DNA of 64,000 bases from Kappaphycus alvarezii (Eukaryota > Rhodophyta > Florideophyceae > Gigartinales > Solieriaceae): contig NADL03000093.1 of the NCBI GenBank assembly GCA_002205965.3, forward strand, positions 186,001 through 250,000. The letters are read 5' to 3'. Shown here piece after piece: positions 31,600-43,805 of this stretch. Positions within the stretch are counted from its first letter, which is position 1, and each line of letters starts with the position of its first letter. The notes beneath the pieces were generated by a model that was not told the origin of the DNA, did no database searches, and saw only the letters and a list, made by a program, of their open reading frames with translations. The position numbers were made by a program, and so were the translations under genes.

Positions 31600-32890
31600 G
31601 GAACCTCAAATGGAGCACGGGCTCCCCTACGGCACAAGTCGTGGTATTGACGGAGTGAATATCACAAGGATTGGATGTGGTGCTGATTCGATCAATACAC
31701 ATGTTGAAAGGATACTGATTTCTTTTTTTCGTGGCAATAATAGAAATTATCTATCTCCAAATACGTATATTGTACAAGAAAGTGATGAAAATGACTCTAA
31801 AAAGGCAACTAACATCTTTGAGAATTTTAAAGATAGTAAATTTAGTGATAATATGTCCTAATCAATTGGTTTGACTTTATGGTATTACAATTTTTTGCGA
31901 GAAAACATCACCCAGACCTAGGCAGGGAGCCATTTATTTTATAAATTTAATATCACGGTCTGCCCGAATATTATTCTTAAACAATACCTAGGTTTCGCTC
32001 TGATGCTAACAAGATTTACCAACCTCGCAAGGATGTTATCGGTTTCTCTTGGGCATTGAATCCTATTGGTAACATAGTTACGGCAAATTACTCGTTAAAT
32101 GGATTCTAACGCCACTCTGGGAGCATCTACAGGTTGAAAATGAAGTCGAAAAGGTTCCTTCATTTGCAATTACGTCACAGCTTATAAAAAGTGACGTCTA
32201 TCACCAACAGTATGAGAAGCACCCAAACTTAGTGCAAAAATATGGGAGGGCTGCTAGTCCTCTCCTGAGCTCACATTTGCAGAAAGCCGCCCCAAAGTGA
32301 TACGACACCGGTATAAGCAATCTTGGCGCCCCGGTCATTGTTGTGCGCCAGTATCAATCAGATGCTAAGCCTTTGATAAGGTTCAAAGATTGAAATACAG
32401 CTGTTGACATCATATCAGACCTGGTAATTGGCGTGAAGGTAGACTAATACAGCTGCGAAGCTCCCTCCAAAGACGAAATCAAGGGTGATGAGGGATTAAC
32501 CAGCTATTCAGTTTATATAAATGGTGTAGAAGATGAACTATCTATTTTCGGTGGACTATTGATCGCTTAAAACAATCCATAGAGTAACTTTTTTGATCAT
32601 TTCGACAAAGGATTGTCTACTACCCATCTATCAGCGTCCCTCTTTGCAGACTCTTGCACTTCGCCAAAGTGCCCCCTGATTTTTGGGCCGGGCGAAGATC
32701 AGTAATGCCTAGAGATCTTCGGCCTTGCGAGTGGACCATGCCCCGCAGAAAAACTCACATGAGGCGTGAAGTAATATTGGACATTGATTTATCGTCTATT
32801 TTCACAGAAGACCTTGAAAGTAGAGGAAAAGATGCGATTTAGATGAAATTCCTCATCAGGATTTTGTGTAGACATCGGTCCCCCCAAGTC
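31600..32890 (+). pseudogene. Copia-3 gag/protease region, poorly preserved
   Basis: Coding-like but frameshifted sequence between the 5' LTR and the protease-integrase frame. 31,610-31,861 is an 83-codon frame (GVNITRIGCGADSINTHVER). 32,140-32,330 reads VPSFAITSQLIKSDVYHQQYEKHPNLV in another frame. I infer gag from position; no zinc knuckle is visible. Confidence 0.4.
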
Positions 32891-32892
32891 AT

Positions 32893-33414
32893 TTGTCGTT
32901 CAAAAGAAGATCCGTTCAGTGTTTTCAGCATTTAGACGTTGAGTACCCCGATTTAACTGGTTACAGAACCGTTTTATCTGCAAATACATCGTATGAATCC
33001 CTTGGGAAGATTCTGCTACCTCTAGCAACACGTCCAGGAAACCCGCTCATTTTTGTGGAGCTGGACGTATTTATTGCTGATACAACTGCACTCTCATGCC
33101 TGAATGTGTTGGATCGCGAGTCACTACTAGATCACACCGTACACAACAGGTTAACTAAGCGCAGAGTTGCATGGGAGAACGGTTCATGCTTTTACTTTGA
33201 TGAATATCATATGGCTCTAATCCGTTCAAGTAGTGGTCATGTAGACGTTGAAATGGAATGCTCTACTTCGTTAATGAATAAAATATCTCAAATGTCAAAA
33301 TTGCACAAGCAGTTTTTCCACCCCTCCTCAGAGGAGCTCTTTGACCTTTTCAAGAAAGCACAACCGGAAGAAATTTCCTTCGACACACTAGAAACACTCC
33401 AAGACATATTGTAG
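32893..33414 (+). pseudogene. Copia-3 protease end and integrase zinc domain
   Basis: A 173-codon open piece. LIFVELDVFIADTTALSCLNVLDRES (33,049-33,124) is the C-terminal strand of a Copia protease. VHNRLTKRRVAWENGSCF and MALIRSSSGHVDVEM follow. MSKLHKQFFHPSSEELFDLFKKAQPEE (33,292-33,372) is the H..H half of the integrase HHCC zinc domain. After a TAG at 33,412-33,414 the frame continues QCDPSQSICSAPTRFRV, where CDPC has become CDPS. Confidence 0.8.
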
Positions 33415-34060
33415 CAATGTGATCCTAGTCAAAGCATATGTTCAGCCCCAACGCGTTTCAGGGTTGTTTTCTGTGAGTAAAATGTGTGCTCTACTGTATG
33501 TATTCTTTCGGATATTGTTATGATCGATGGAAAACCGGCCCTGCATATTGTAGATTAGTGTACCCGTTTTAGCACAGCAAAATTTGTTCTTGACCCCTTG
33601 ACTGAGACATTATGGTCAGTTGAAACTATACTTGAGTACATGGCAACAATCTATAGGGGTCTGCCAAATCTCATGTTAGTTAATCTACTTCGGCTTCTAT
33701 ATACAGAAATCTGATGTTTCTCAAGCTTATTTGCAAGGGGCAGAACCATTATGAAAGGATATATTCATCAAATCGACAGTTCCAGAGTTTGAACTTAACC
33801 CATCCCAGTGTCTCAAGCTATTGAAGCCACTCTATGGTCCCTGTGATTCGGGGGGTCTGTGGCACAAAAATATTGCTTGACATCACCACGACTAGCTGGG
33901 AATGATCGCGCTGCGATCCGATCTGGGATTATATGTCCTTGGAAAAAAGTGTTAAACGTTTTATTTGGTGAATATGTAGATAATATTATTGTTCAAGAAT
34001 ATATAGAAAAGGACAAATGCCCGATTTGAAATTTCAGAAGACCAAATGCTTCCTTGTTCA
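33415..34060 (+). pseudogene. Copia-3 integrase core and truncated RT
   Basis: Integrase: MIDGKPALHIVD (33,523-33,557), a stop, then CTRFSTAKFVLDPLTETLWS and YRGLPNLM. Then, in shifting frames, RT: AYLQGAEPL, KDIFIKSTVPEFELNPSQCLKLLKPLYGPCDSGGLWH (about 33,728-33,870), LYVLGKK, LFGEYVDNIIVQEYIEK (33,960-34,015; YVDN for YVDD). Several hundred bases between integrase and RT are missing relative to Copia-4. Confidence 0.8.
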
Positions 34061-34419
34061 TTTACCTGTTTCTCTCTCTCCAATAATAAGGACGAAACCT
34101 GATTCAAGATAGCAAAAATAGCATAAGAAACTCCCTAACCTTTACCGCAAGTTTCAAACAATTACAATTGTCTTTGAGCTTGAACAGTGTAGTGGGCACC
34201 TTTTGAGTTTCTTTTGGCACTTTCGGTTCAGTTCCCTGCGTTACTTGTTTCTGCTTGCATTTTCACTTTCCTTACGTTATTTCCTTTAGCATTTTGATCA
34301 GTTCGCTGGATGAACGTCGTTACCTGGGCGATTCCGTGACGCGAGTTATCTTTTCATTTGCTGCAATATCGTTGAGGATGTTGTGGCTGGCGTGGACGGA
34401 CGTCCGATCGGAGGTAGTG

Positions 34420-34690
34420 CCAATTTATACAGTACCACAATACTGTACTTTTTTGTTCCACCGCCGTAGTGTTGTGCTAATTCAATTTTTCTTTATCATT
34501 AGCGGTATTTGCCCCAGAAAGCGGCCCAATTATTATCAATTTTAAGATCGAGCTGCCTGTGGCGTCGAACCCCCGCTCCCCCGCTCGTCCATCCACACTT
34601 GAGGAGCAATCTGGTGTAAAGGCGCGGAGGTGGTTGGAGAGTGAGAAGTAAGAAGTAAACGAACCAATCAGTTTTTTTTGGAACGTACCA
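34420..34690 (+). repeat. Copia-3 3' LTR (probable)
   Basis: Aligns with 30,563-30,890 without the 70-bp block. It includes the GTAC word ACAGTACCACAATACTGTAC at the left end. Confidence 0.65.
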
Positions 34691-34959
34691 AGGGACGTTA
34701 CAGGCGGTTCCAATGTCCATAACAAGTGTAATATAGTGAAACGGTAGAACACCCATAACAAAATGGAAGGTTACGGGCAAGTGAAACCGGTCGTATCCAC
34801 AAGCAAGCTAAAATCTGCTTCAGGTGATTAGAAAATCAATTCAATTATAAATAAGTAGTTATTCTTACTCATATTTACTCATTTTTAATAAAAACAGTAA
34901 TGAATGATTTATTTTTTCTTTGAAACTAATTTTCATAAGAGGGAAAACGAGAAATAACG

Positions 34960-36310
34960 TCAGTCAAAGAGAAATTTTTTGCACTACACCTACAGTTCGC
35001 TGTTGCCGTTCGTCAGGTCGGACTCTATCACGTCCACCCTCTATTTCGCGCTCAAAATGAAGCAACTGACGCTGAGCTTGACATGCATTGTCACTAACTA
35101 CTTCAAACCGGACAAAAAAACAGGAAAAGATACGTGTGTGATTGTGGCACTAAGCATGAGAAGACTGGTTTGGGATGGACCAATTTGCTGGACCACATCA
35201 AACGCGCGCACACAGTTCGCAAACCAATCGTCCGGTAGGCGCCCCGCTAAAGATTTAGCGGCGCTGTTTTCAAACGGTTCGTCGTTTTCGAAAACGGGAG
35301 CAAAATATGGGCGCGGCTAGAAGTCGTTATGGGCGACTTGAGGCCGTTCAACTACGTCAAGAAGCCGTTCAAGCTCAAACATTAGAAGATAGAATCTACC
35401 CGCCACGAAATTCTCTTCAATTTAATCCACAAACTCACGCCGTTGGTCGAGAAGAAGATCGGTGACTTGCTTCCTGACAAGTTTGCGATAGAGTTCGACG
35501 GGTGGACGCTGGGGTCAATATACTACCATGGCGTCTTTGCATCGTTCCCGGCGGGCAAAAACCGTGGATACTTCTTTCTTTTTCTATTTTTTGATTATGA
35601 AGGGGACACCTCCAGTGCTAAAAATCATCGTTTCTTGGAGTATGTGCTTAATCTGTACAGAAAGCAGTGGGAAAACATTGTTTTACTGATCGGCAATAAT
35701 TGTTCGGTGAACAAAAGGCTCGCTACTGAAGTTGGAAGGCAGCTTATCAGATGCTATAGTCATAGTTATAACCTCGTGGTGCAAGATTTTCTGAGGTATT
35801 ATTAACCTTTGTTGGTCAAGATCCACGATCTCATGAAAAAGTTGAAGTTCGGGGTGCGTGGCGCTCAACTGCAGAAAATAGACCAGTTTTGTCTGCGGTT
35901 AGTCGAAATGATTCTGGGTGGGATTTTTCTTTCGCGATGGTGATTCGTTACGTTCGCATTCGTTCATAAATTGCGTCCCTTGATGACGCTGAGATTGACC
36001 AGGATCGGCTAATGCCCTCGGAAGACCATTCTGTTGATAAAATACTGGGAATCATTAAAGATCTTGAGTTTGTGACGAAGGAACCGCAAAAGGGGGACAC
36101 GACGATAAAGCTCGCGAGAAATTTATTATTTGTGCCGGGTCAGGACTTTTTTCAATGAGTGAACACCTACAGCCACTTTCGGGTATATTTTTTGATCCGG
36201 ACTTCGAGACAGGTGTGTTTCTGACTCAAGAGGGAAAAGCGGATTGCCCAACACCCGAGCAGAAGTTGTCAGTTGAGTGAACTCCTTTTCCGAAGTATAG
36301 AGTTGTTTTT
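34960..36310 (+). pseudogene. hAT-type transposase remnant with BED zinc finger
   Basis: At 35,137-35,211 a BED finger reads C-D-C-GTKHEKTGLGWTNLLD-H-IKRA-H (last Cys to His spacing as in BED domains; W and L at the usual sites). The same frame, with three stops, runs to the catalytic domain at 35,443-35,802: KIGDLLPDKFAIEFDGWTLG (FDGW with the first catalytic aspartate), GVFASFPAG, KQWENIVLLIGNNCSVNKRLATEVG (second aspartate replaced: GNN for GDN) and SHSYNLVVQDFL. Then LLVKIHDLMKKLKF and, shifted, ILGIIKDLEFVTKEPQKGD (36,040-36,100). Dead by stops and the D-to-N change. Confidence 0.88.
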
Positions 36311-36649
36311 TGCGGACGCTAATTTGAATTTCAATCCTGGCCGGGTCCGTTAGGAAGTATTATCTTCTTTTTAATCACAGAGCAGTTCTTGCGAGGGAGT
36401 TAGGTATGCTTTAACGTCTAATATGTACGTAGTCTATACCTATGGTTTTTATTTGGCAGTTATATGTTCACAACGAAAATTTTTTTCGGCAAACGTGGAT
36501 ATTTTATCTTTATTTATGATTCCACGGAATTTTTGTCACTTCTTTCACGGATATTTAGGTTCCCGTATGGCCTGAGGTATCATTACCCAGAATTCTGTTA
36601 CGATATTGCTGATGGGCGAAAAGTGACAGTTCTTCACTATTCGTAATTC

Positions 36650-37990
36650 ACATTTCTTTTTAATGCGCTGGTAAATAAATACATGAATCAGAAGATAAAT
36701 TTTGATTTACATGTCTCGTCCTCCTGCAGGAGGTTATATATCCCTGAAAATATGTTATAAATTTACTACAGTTGTTAATAATCTTCTTCAATCAGCAATT
36801 CTTGAATCATTCTTTCAAGTCTTGTATCACTTCTTATTTTGAGAAATGAAATCTTCCGATAGATGTGAAAAGGGGAAAGTTATGGTGTTTGTTTTGCCTT
36901 TGCTAATATATTTAGATGATCCAATAGAAAAGGTAATATACTAGAAGAAAAAAATTCCGGTAGACTATTTAGTGGGTTTGAAATGGTGTATGGATAATAA
37001 GGATGTAATCAGAACCAAATCCCTCACACTCAACATTTTAGATTTTTACGGTGTTCGATTTAGCAGCCAGTTGGAACCTAAAATCCTTCTTTTCAATTAG
37101 CTAAGCTAAAAAATTGAGCACTTCAAGTCGGATACATACTTTCGTAGCATTTTAATTGACTGTACAGGATATAAATAATAAATAAGCGCGAGAGCTTTAT
37201 TTAAACTCTCGAATAGCGAAGGTCAAAAAGTAAAATGGAGACGTCAGTATTTACAAAAGATCTTGTATTTGACATTTTCCTTATCCATTCTTTCCTCATG
37301 GTGCGGATAAACCTTTTAGTTTTACCGTTAGGAACTGAGAGGATAGAACAGAACTCTTTTCTTGTTAATTAAATGCCTATCTTAAAAGCAATAGGTATTG
37401 TAGCGGTGAATATTACATCTTTGTCGAAGACAAATTATTCTGCGGGCTAAATAATGTATGAAATCTTTCGTTATGAATTCGGCGATGGTTTTAGAAAAAG
37501 TATATACTGCGGAAATATCAATAATACAAAAGATAAATGGTCAAATCAGATATCCACAGACTTCTTATTTGTCTTTAAAAACTGCAGAGGTGCCATAATA
37601 TCAATCAAAATTCTTGACTATACTTTCTAACGGAATATTTTCTATGTTAAGACATAACTTGTGATATATCGATAATTGACTTGGCTTGCCGGCATTTGTG
37701 GCAGCTTATCACATAATTAGATGTTTCTGTTTAATTATGGACACTAAAAACTTTTCAAGATGAAAATTCTTGACTTCCGCACTTCCAAAATACTCAACTT
37801 ATCCGTGAAAGCTGTGTAGTATCGCGACCTTGTTGTTAGTAGAAAGTTAGAACTCCGGCCTGTTTTTATGCCTCAAGAAATTGACTATTCACATAATTAA
37901 ATGCTTCGCCATTTTATTGGTTGAATAGTGGTTATAATACCTCGTAGTATTAAAAAGCCATACTGATGCACAGTCTAGCAGAAAAGGGTC
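36650..37990. other. AT-rich stretch, no gene
   Basis: Strongly AT-rich with dense stops in all frames. I see nothing coding here. Confidence 0.6.
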
Positions 37991-37999
37991 AAATGCGGA

Positions 38000-39470
38000 G
38001 ATCTTCGCGGAAAAAGAATCTACTAAGGAAATAATCTCTCTTTTTTAGACCTAACAGACGGAAGTAAGACTGGCAAGATCTTCTCGGATGAATCAATTTC
38101 TTATTCTGGTCTTCATATGAAACGAACTCGTATTTAGTGCGTAATCATACCGCAATCATTATTTTTGAATTGAAGAGATTTATGGTCTGCCACCAACTTA
38201 GGAAATTATCAATCTTTAATAAGTTAAATATAAAGTAATTTAGGGATAATTAGAATATGCGAGTGTCACAACCATAGAAATAATAATTTTCGTCCATAAA
38301 TTTAGTCATCTGGCTTGCGTATCGCTCTGACGAATCTTATTATCCTCTTGATATTTCATTAAAAAGTGCGGCAAGTTCGATTTTTGCGACGTTAGTTACC
38401 ACAATGAAGTAAAATTGAAGTCCAAACAGACTAAAAAGGGCGGAAATATGGTTCTTTCCTCAAGTTTCTCGGGTGCGACCAAACCCTGTCACCCGCATTT
38501 CCTTTTTTCTCAATATAAATTGCGGCATGAGTAAGCGCATAAGTCCGGGGAAATAGTGCTTTGACTTCATTGATCAGGGTAACCTGGAAGTCCAAGAATT
38601 TCTTACATATATGTTATGTTCGTAGAGCCCGGTGCTTTTGTTATTGCTTTGATCTTTTTCCCATCGAAGTTCCTCAATACTTATCGACTCTGCCCCCGAC
38701 ACACTTGACTAACGGACTGGAGAACTTGCATTGCTTAATCTTGAGCTTCAATACGACCTCTTCGAGGGACTAAAATATGATAACCTAATTTTTCATATAC
38801 TTCTCGACGGAGTTGGGGATTAAAAGTGATTCACCAAGAAATATAGAGGTTGAAATATGCCATTCAAGATTCAATACATCGTATGCTGGACTATAGAAAG
38901 CCCGTTTAACACAATATATAAAATTATCTTGGAATTGAAGTTTGCGAGGAGGTAAAAGATAGTTTTTTGCAGTCTCTGGCCATTCAAATCTTGCGTGATC
39001 CTTCAAAAACATCCATAGAGGTGAAACCAGAACTACCTTTTCAGTCATTGAATTCTTCAAACGTGATAGCGGCTATTTTGGCTTCACCGTTTTGTTCTAA
39101 GCGCGATTTATCAGGAAAAACAGTGGTATTTTATTCTCCTCGGCTGAAGAGAAGACTAAATATCGATCATTCAGACGAGTTTTGTGTAACTGTTACGAGA
39201 TCACTCATGTCATTTACTTTATGAATGGCATTTATGTCATAAACGAAGAAATATTAAGAAGTCTCATGATGGTTTAGTTTGGAATCGTTTATACTAGAAA
39301 ACTTTTTTCGTAAATTTTGCAGGGCATATCTCTAAGATAGTCCGTATGACAGTTTGAAACGAACTTCTAATACTTTCTTGCGTCTAATCTCCAAATATTG
39401 CGATCAGATCCCTCAATTTGATAAAGCTTTACCCTTTTATCCCAATATGATCGGTAACATTCTTTTACTT
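38000..39470 (-). pseudogene. Gypsy-2: decayed Ty3/Gypsy RT on the minus strand
   Basis: On the minus strand the frame 38,785-39,060 contains RFEWPETAKNYLLPPRKLQF and ends ESLLIPNSVEKYMKN. In the next frame it continues VIIFW..SLEEVVLKLKIKQCKFSSPLVKCVGG..VDKY. Then come KFLDFQVTLINEV and FPRTYALTHAAIYIEKKE (about 38,500-38,610). The words LKIKQCKF and a following GG.VD resemble the Gypsy RT end (LKL..KCxF..xV.YLGH.VS), and the next part resembles the FLG..N..R..IP.FA tether. Decay is heavy; the call is tentative. Further minus-strand coding-like fragments up to about 41,200 may belong to it. Confidence 0.45.
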
Positions 39471-42350
39471 TGTCGAACTACCGCCAGGTTCTCGATAATT
39501 TTCGTCGTAAGTGGCCACTTCTTCTTCCGATGAGTCCGCTGAGCTTAGAATAATGTTATCGTGTGATGGAAACTTTTCGCTGGTGTTTCCCAATTTATTC
39601 TCTTTGTGGTAGATTTTCCAGGATCGATTCAATTTCTGGCTTGGATAAGAGTATCATCTCCTTGGAACCAATTTACAAGGGCTCGTTTTAGGCATTGAAA
39701 GTAATATACTAAATATTATAATAGAGTGTGTGGATTTCAATAAATGTACCAACCAGAAACTTCTAGAAAACTATGTAATTCAATTAGACTTCTAATTCCT
39801 CAAAAAATGTCAGAATCTTAACTCATCAGCAGACGCAAGATGAACTTTCCGTGATCGCGACCGTCACATTTTTCAAGTTTTACCTTTGCAAAAGAGAAAA
39901 ATTATGGTATAAATCAGCGTAAATCACGTCAGTTACAGTTTCAGAGTCCTATGACTCCAAAAATTTGGTGCTATTACTTTGAGCTGACTTGGATGCAAAC
40001 CATGAAGTATAGATTTTTAAATAACTGCAACTCGATAAACAGACTGCTTTTCACAAGGTTTGTGAAGTCCACCGTACCCTCATGCGCTGAAATCCACCGT
40101 CATTATGATGGACTGCGAGGGGTTGTGGTCTTCACAGCCTTGCGGGGTGTTCTTCAAGCTCGTTCGTCCGGAGTTTTTGCGGTTATCGTCGTCGTCTCTG
40201 TCTGTAAGCCTATGTGCTTATAGTAGGAGTTTAAAAGCCTCCTGAACCGTCGATTCAGGAGGTGGAGTTTTCCTCCGGTCACTTTCTCACTTGAGTGGGC
40301 AATTGGTTTAGCCATTGCCCGGAGTCGTCCGTCTAGCAGAACCCGAGGTCCTGTGAAGTGCGGTATCGTCTACAAAAAAAACGCGTCATTCTTCTTCTTC
40401 TTTTCAGAAAACCGACGCGTGAGAAAAGTGCCCCTCCCAGATTATGAACGAAGAATTTGGCGGAATTTAACGCTCCAAATAACTTTTGAAAGCTCAGAGG
40501 CAACTTCATCATCATATATGTACTATAAGAACTCGTTTCCATTGTTCATAACACGGATAAAGCCAGTATATTTTCTACCATGGCTTCTAAAAGGAAATAC
40601 TCAGACATCAAAACAGGTCTCGGTTGTATGGCGCGGACTGCTTGGAGGTAAATCAAGGGAGACGGTGCGGGGATACCCCGAAGTTATTTCGACAAGCATG
40701 TTCCTGTAACGATTTTACATCTTTTGACGTCTTTCAGCGGCGCTGAATACTTCGTCATTTGATGAAATGATACAGTAAGAGTTTTCTTGCAGTAAGTTTC
40801 ACAGAAAAACTCCATATGATTTAAAGAGGCGAGAATATAATTAATGAAAAGACCAGCTTCTAGAACTTAGAGAATCAATTCTTGGGGTTCTTCTTTAGTA
40901 ACGAATTTCTCAGAGATGTTTTGCCATGATTTTGCATAAAAGTTCGCTTTTTTGAGCACTCTGTTCCAGAAGAGTTTCTTAAGAGCCATTGAAGGCGACT
41001 ATATCTAAAAAATACAGGAGATTAAGTGCTTTCTTTGTTTTGGCTCTGGAATTAATGACAAAGTTTTCGTAAGAAGATCCATGTGCAAGTATAATTTGCT
41101 CTGCCTAATATCAATATGCCGATTCTGAGAGTTCAGACCCTGTCCAAGAGTATTAACTAGATAATTAGTTCTAAATTCCAACCGCAGTCTTTTTGACACG
41201 ACAGTTACCGTTTTGGTGGGAAATGTGGTGAACTTTCGAATTGTAGTTTCAAATTTAGATATGCTACCCTTAAATCTGGCCCGGTAACATGTTTTTTGAC
41301 CGATTATGAATCGGGAAAATATTTTTATGTGTCTCAGAGTAATAAAAAGACACTATAAAAGTCAGTACAGTTATTACAAATGATTAGAACTAATAGATCA
41401 GACGAACAAAGTGCAGAATTCTACAGAAGAGCAAATAATAAAAAGACTTCAAATATATCCCTTGAAAATTGTAAAGTTCACCTTCTATCATTTTGTTCAA
41501 GTAGTTTTTTCCAGCGGAAGGATTAATGGGGAAAGTCGAAAAATGCATGGTATTATATAAATTTTCATTTACCTAATTTTTGAATAAGCCAACCGGCTCC
41601 CATTTTTCGAACAAGATCAGTATATGTATGTCGAGTCTGCAGGCCCTAAATATCATCTGGTTTCTGTACAATTTCCAAAATTCTTTTTTGAAGTAAGTTA
41701 TGTCCTTGCCACCAAAGTTTTCGTACGTAGTCTCTAATTTCCCCATCTCAGTTTTGCGTTCTTTTATTGCTATGATTTTCTTTTTGGAGTACCGTTAACG
41801 AATACTATCCATGGAACTTTCCACGTTTATTTCTAAGTGATGCAGATAGAAAATCTAAGATATTTTGTCAGCGGCAAGCATTAGCTATGAAACCTATCGC
41901 CCTCCCGAAAATTGATGAAATGTCTACAATTAATAATTTTATTTACATTGTATCAAACTGTTCTGTAGTCGGCAAAAATCTACAATGCAGACCTATTTTT
42001 AGCGTTGATTTTCCTATGACTTTAAGGTTAATATTACCCGCCATTTATAGTATTGCAGTTTCAATAGAGTAAAAATGAAGAAAATATATACTTTTCCTAT
42101 TTTTGATTTCAGTTATGATTTCAAAGGAGAAAAATTACGTATATATATTCTTTTTGTTAGAGGTAGATGTACATTTCGTTCCGTGAGCCCTTTTTGTGAA
42201 CGTAATCATTCAAATATTACAAAATTTGGTATTAATGTTTCGCTCTTATATCTTTACATTGACTAAAGTGTGTATGTTATAAAGAGGTGTTAATTGCAAG
42301 CCCTTTGAATTCTGAGTTCATAATTTTTATGATAGACTAATTCTTATGTT
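39471..42350. other. AT-rich stretch without a supported gene
   Basis: Short frames only (39,951-40,223; 40,353-40,709; 41,887-42,072; 42,075-42,266 on +; 41,005-41,199 on -). None shows a domain. The strand-independent hairpins at 40,238-40,322 are listed separately. Confidence 0.5.
40238..40322. repeat. Two adjacent perfect hairpins
   Basis: CCTCCTGAA (40,238-40,246) pairs with TTCAGGAGG (40,254-40,262) across a 7-base loop. About 35 bases on, GGGCAAT pairs with ATTGCCC (40,298-40,320) across a ~9-base loop. GC-rich hairpins in an otherwise AT-rich region. Confidence 0.7.
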
Positions 42351-42375
42351 TTTAACAAGACCCGAAAACATCGAT

Positions 42376-42469
42376 CCCGCTTCGCGGGGTCTCGCTTTTC
42401 TATGCGAGACAAACGCTTCAGCGTGGAGTAATTATCAGCGACGCTTCAGCGTGGAGTAATTATCAGCGA
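42376..42469. repeat. Back-to-back hairpins followed by a perfect 28-bp tandem repeat
   Basis: CCCGC-TTC-GCGGG at 42,376-42,388, then GTCTCGC-8 nt-GCGAGAC at 42,389-42,410. Then two identical 28-bp units at 42,414-42,441 and 42,442-42,469, each beginning CGCTTCAGCGTGGAG. The units are identical, so the duplication is recent. Confidence 0.9.
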
Positions 42470-42660
42470 GAACTACATTTTTTACTTTTCCCTTCAATTC
42501 CAGTGCCATTCGTCCTGCTGGTATTTAACACCGTTGGTGTGCCCTCTGTATGTTTTCGAGGAGTCACTGTACAGTATGTAGAATACTAGCATGGACAGTC
42601 CCATACTCAACTGGCACTGCACTTGACTCACCAGCATAACGTATTAGCCTCGTGGATATA

Positions 42661-42708
42661 ACCGACGACATCTTCCATGCATTAAAGTAACCCCAAAATT
42701 CCCCCCTT
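42661..42708. repeat. Fourth copy of the ACCGACC..CCCC motif
   Basis: It is nearly identical to 29,632-29,680, including the preceding ATA (GGATATAACCGACGACATC here, TTATAACCGACCACATC there), and is 12 kb away. Confidence 0.7.
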
Positions 42709-43197
42709 GATTCACTTGCTGTCTTTTTTCTTTTTAATAATGGGTACTTGCTTTGATGACATGGTTGAAGCCTTCAGTGGATGCTGCAGTTATGTAATTG
42801 AAGCCTTAATGTAAAGTACTGCCCTTGTTGTACAGTGTTTCTGTATGAACGGTCTCGGCAAATCACAGGCCACGATAGATCTGACTTGGCAGATCCAATG
42901 ATTTGTATCTTATACATCCAAGCGGCAGTACTACTGTACTGTGCTCCAGGTAATACTATGGCTATCGTCTACTGTATTTGTTATTCTATCGCTATCGAAC
43001 GGCTATGTAAGGAGAACCTCACTGTTCGATCGGGGCGTGACGATAGGCAGAGTTTTTGAGGATTCAGAGAGAAATTTCGACCGTTCTAGTGACTCCTACT
43101 AAAGAACCTAATACGGGACTGCAACTGCATCCTGGGGGACCTTTGTACCCGTTCACTGCGCCTTCCTTCGTCGCTCCCCCTCGCTGACACCGCACAT

Positions 43198-43365
43198 TCT
43201 ACAGTACTGTAAACTGTACTTTATTGTACTTTACAGTAACTGTACACTACAGTAGTGTATACAGTACTTTACTGTATACAGTAAATTACTGTTTAGAGTA
43301 CAGTACAGTACAGTACAGTACAGTATGTTTGTATACAGTACTGTACAGTACAGTATGTCCATTCC
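43198..43365. repeat. Largest GTAC-palindrome cluster
   Basis: About 170 bp made of TACTG/CAGTA and TACAG/CTGTA pentamers. It includes a run of GTACA units at 43,298-43,325 and GTATACAGTACTGTACAG near 43,330. Both strands look alike because the unit is nearly self-complementary. The minus frame across it (..YCTVQYC..) is an artefact. Confidence 0.9.
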
Positions 43366-43805
43366 GGCACGCGGACGAGTCTGTCTCGAGAGGAAGTAGC
43401 AATGAAAGACTGGGACTTTCTGTGCTTCGCTGCTAGGGCTGCGTTAAAGGGGTTCAAGGGGTAGAACGTGTTGACTCTCCTGTTCGATGGTTGCGTAAGT
43501 TGTTGGTGAGCCGCATCTGTTTCCTGTTTCATACAGAACCCTCATCTGTCAACCTTAGGGTCACAAAACCCCAAGGTTGACCGGTGGGAGTTCTGTAGGC
43601 GTGGGGGCCAGGGTAGTTTTGGTTGTCGCTTGGGGCGTCGCACTGTCGGGTTCTTCATGGACTGCGGTGGTCTCCAGTGTTCCACTCCACTGCCCGGGGT
43701 CTCGTCGTTGTTGTCGTGGTGGGCCGCTGATTTCTTGTCTGCCTCCGATGCTACGCGTGGGGTGTCCTGCGTATGCAAGTAAGTTTTGGGGGGAGAAAGA
43801 TTTTC

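Larger units (their letters stand above)
30563..34690 (+). mobile_element. Copia-3: degenerate Ty1/Copia element
   Basis: Alignable terminal segments at 30,563-30,890 and 34,420-34,690 flank gag/protease, integrase and RT remnants on +. The order protease-integrase-RT and the conserved words show Ty1/Copia, of the same lineage as Copia-4. The RT stops shortly after its YVDD box and the RNase H is missing, so there has been an internal deletion. Exact LTR ends and target duplication are not resolved. Confidence 0.75.

Noticed and set aside
40100-42500. Firm call of an organelle DNA insert
   Set aside because: Hairpin style and AT-richness are suggestive, but no organelle gene can be read in any frame; kept only as a testable possibility.
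43198-43365. CRISPR-like array
   Set aside because: The units are 5-10 bp and self-complementary without unique spacers of constant length; this is simple-sequence repeat DNA in a eukaryotic context.
43198-43365. GTAC words as binding sites for SBP-box (copper-response type) regulators
   Set aside because: GTAC is the known core of SBP-domain sites, but the words here are simple repeats scattered without relation to genes, and the organism group is not certain to have SBP proteins.
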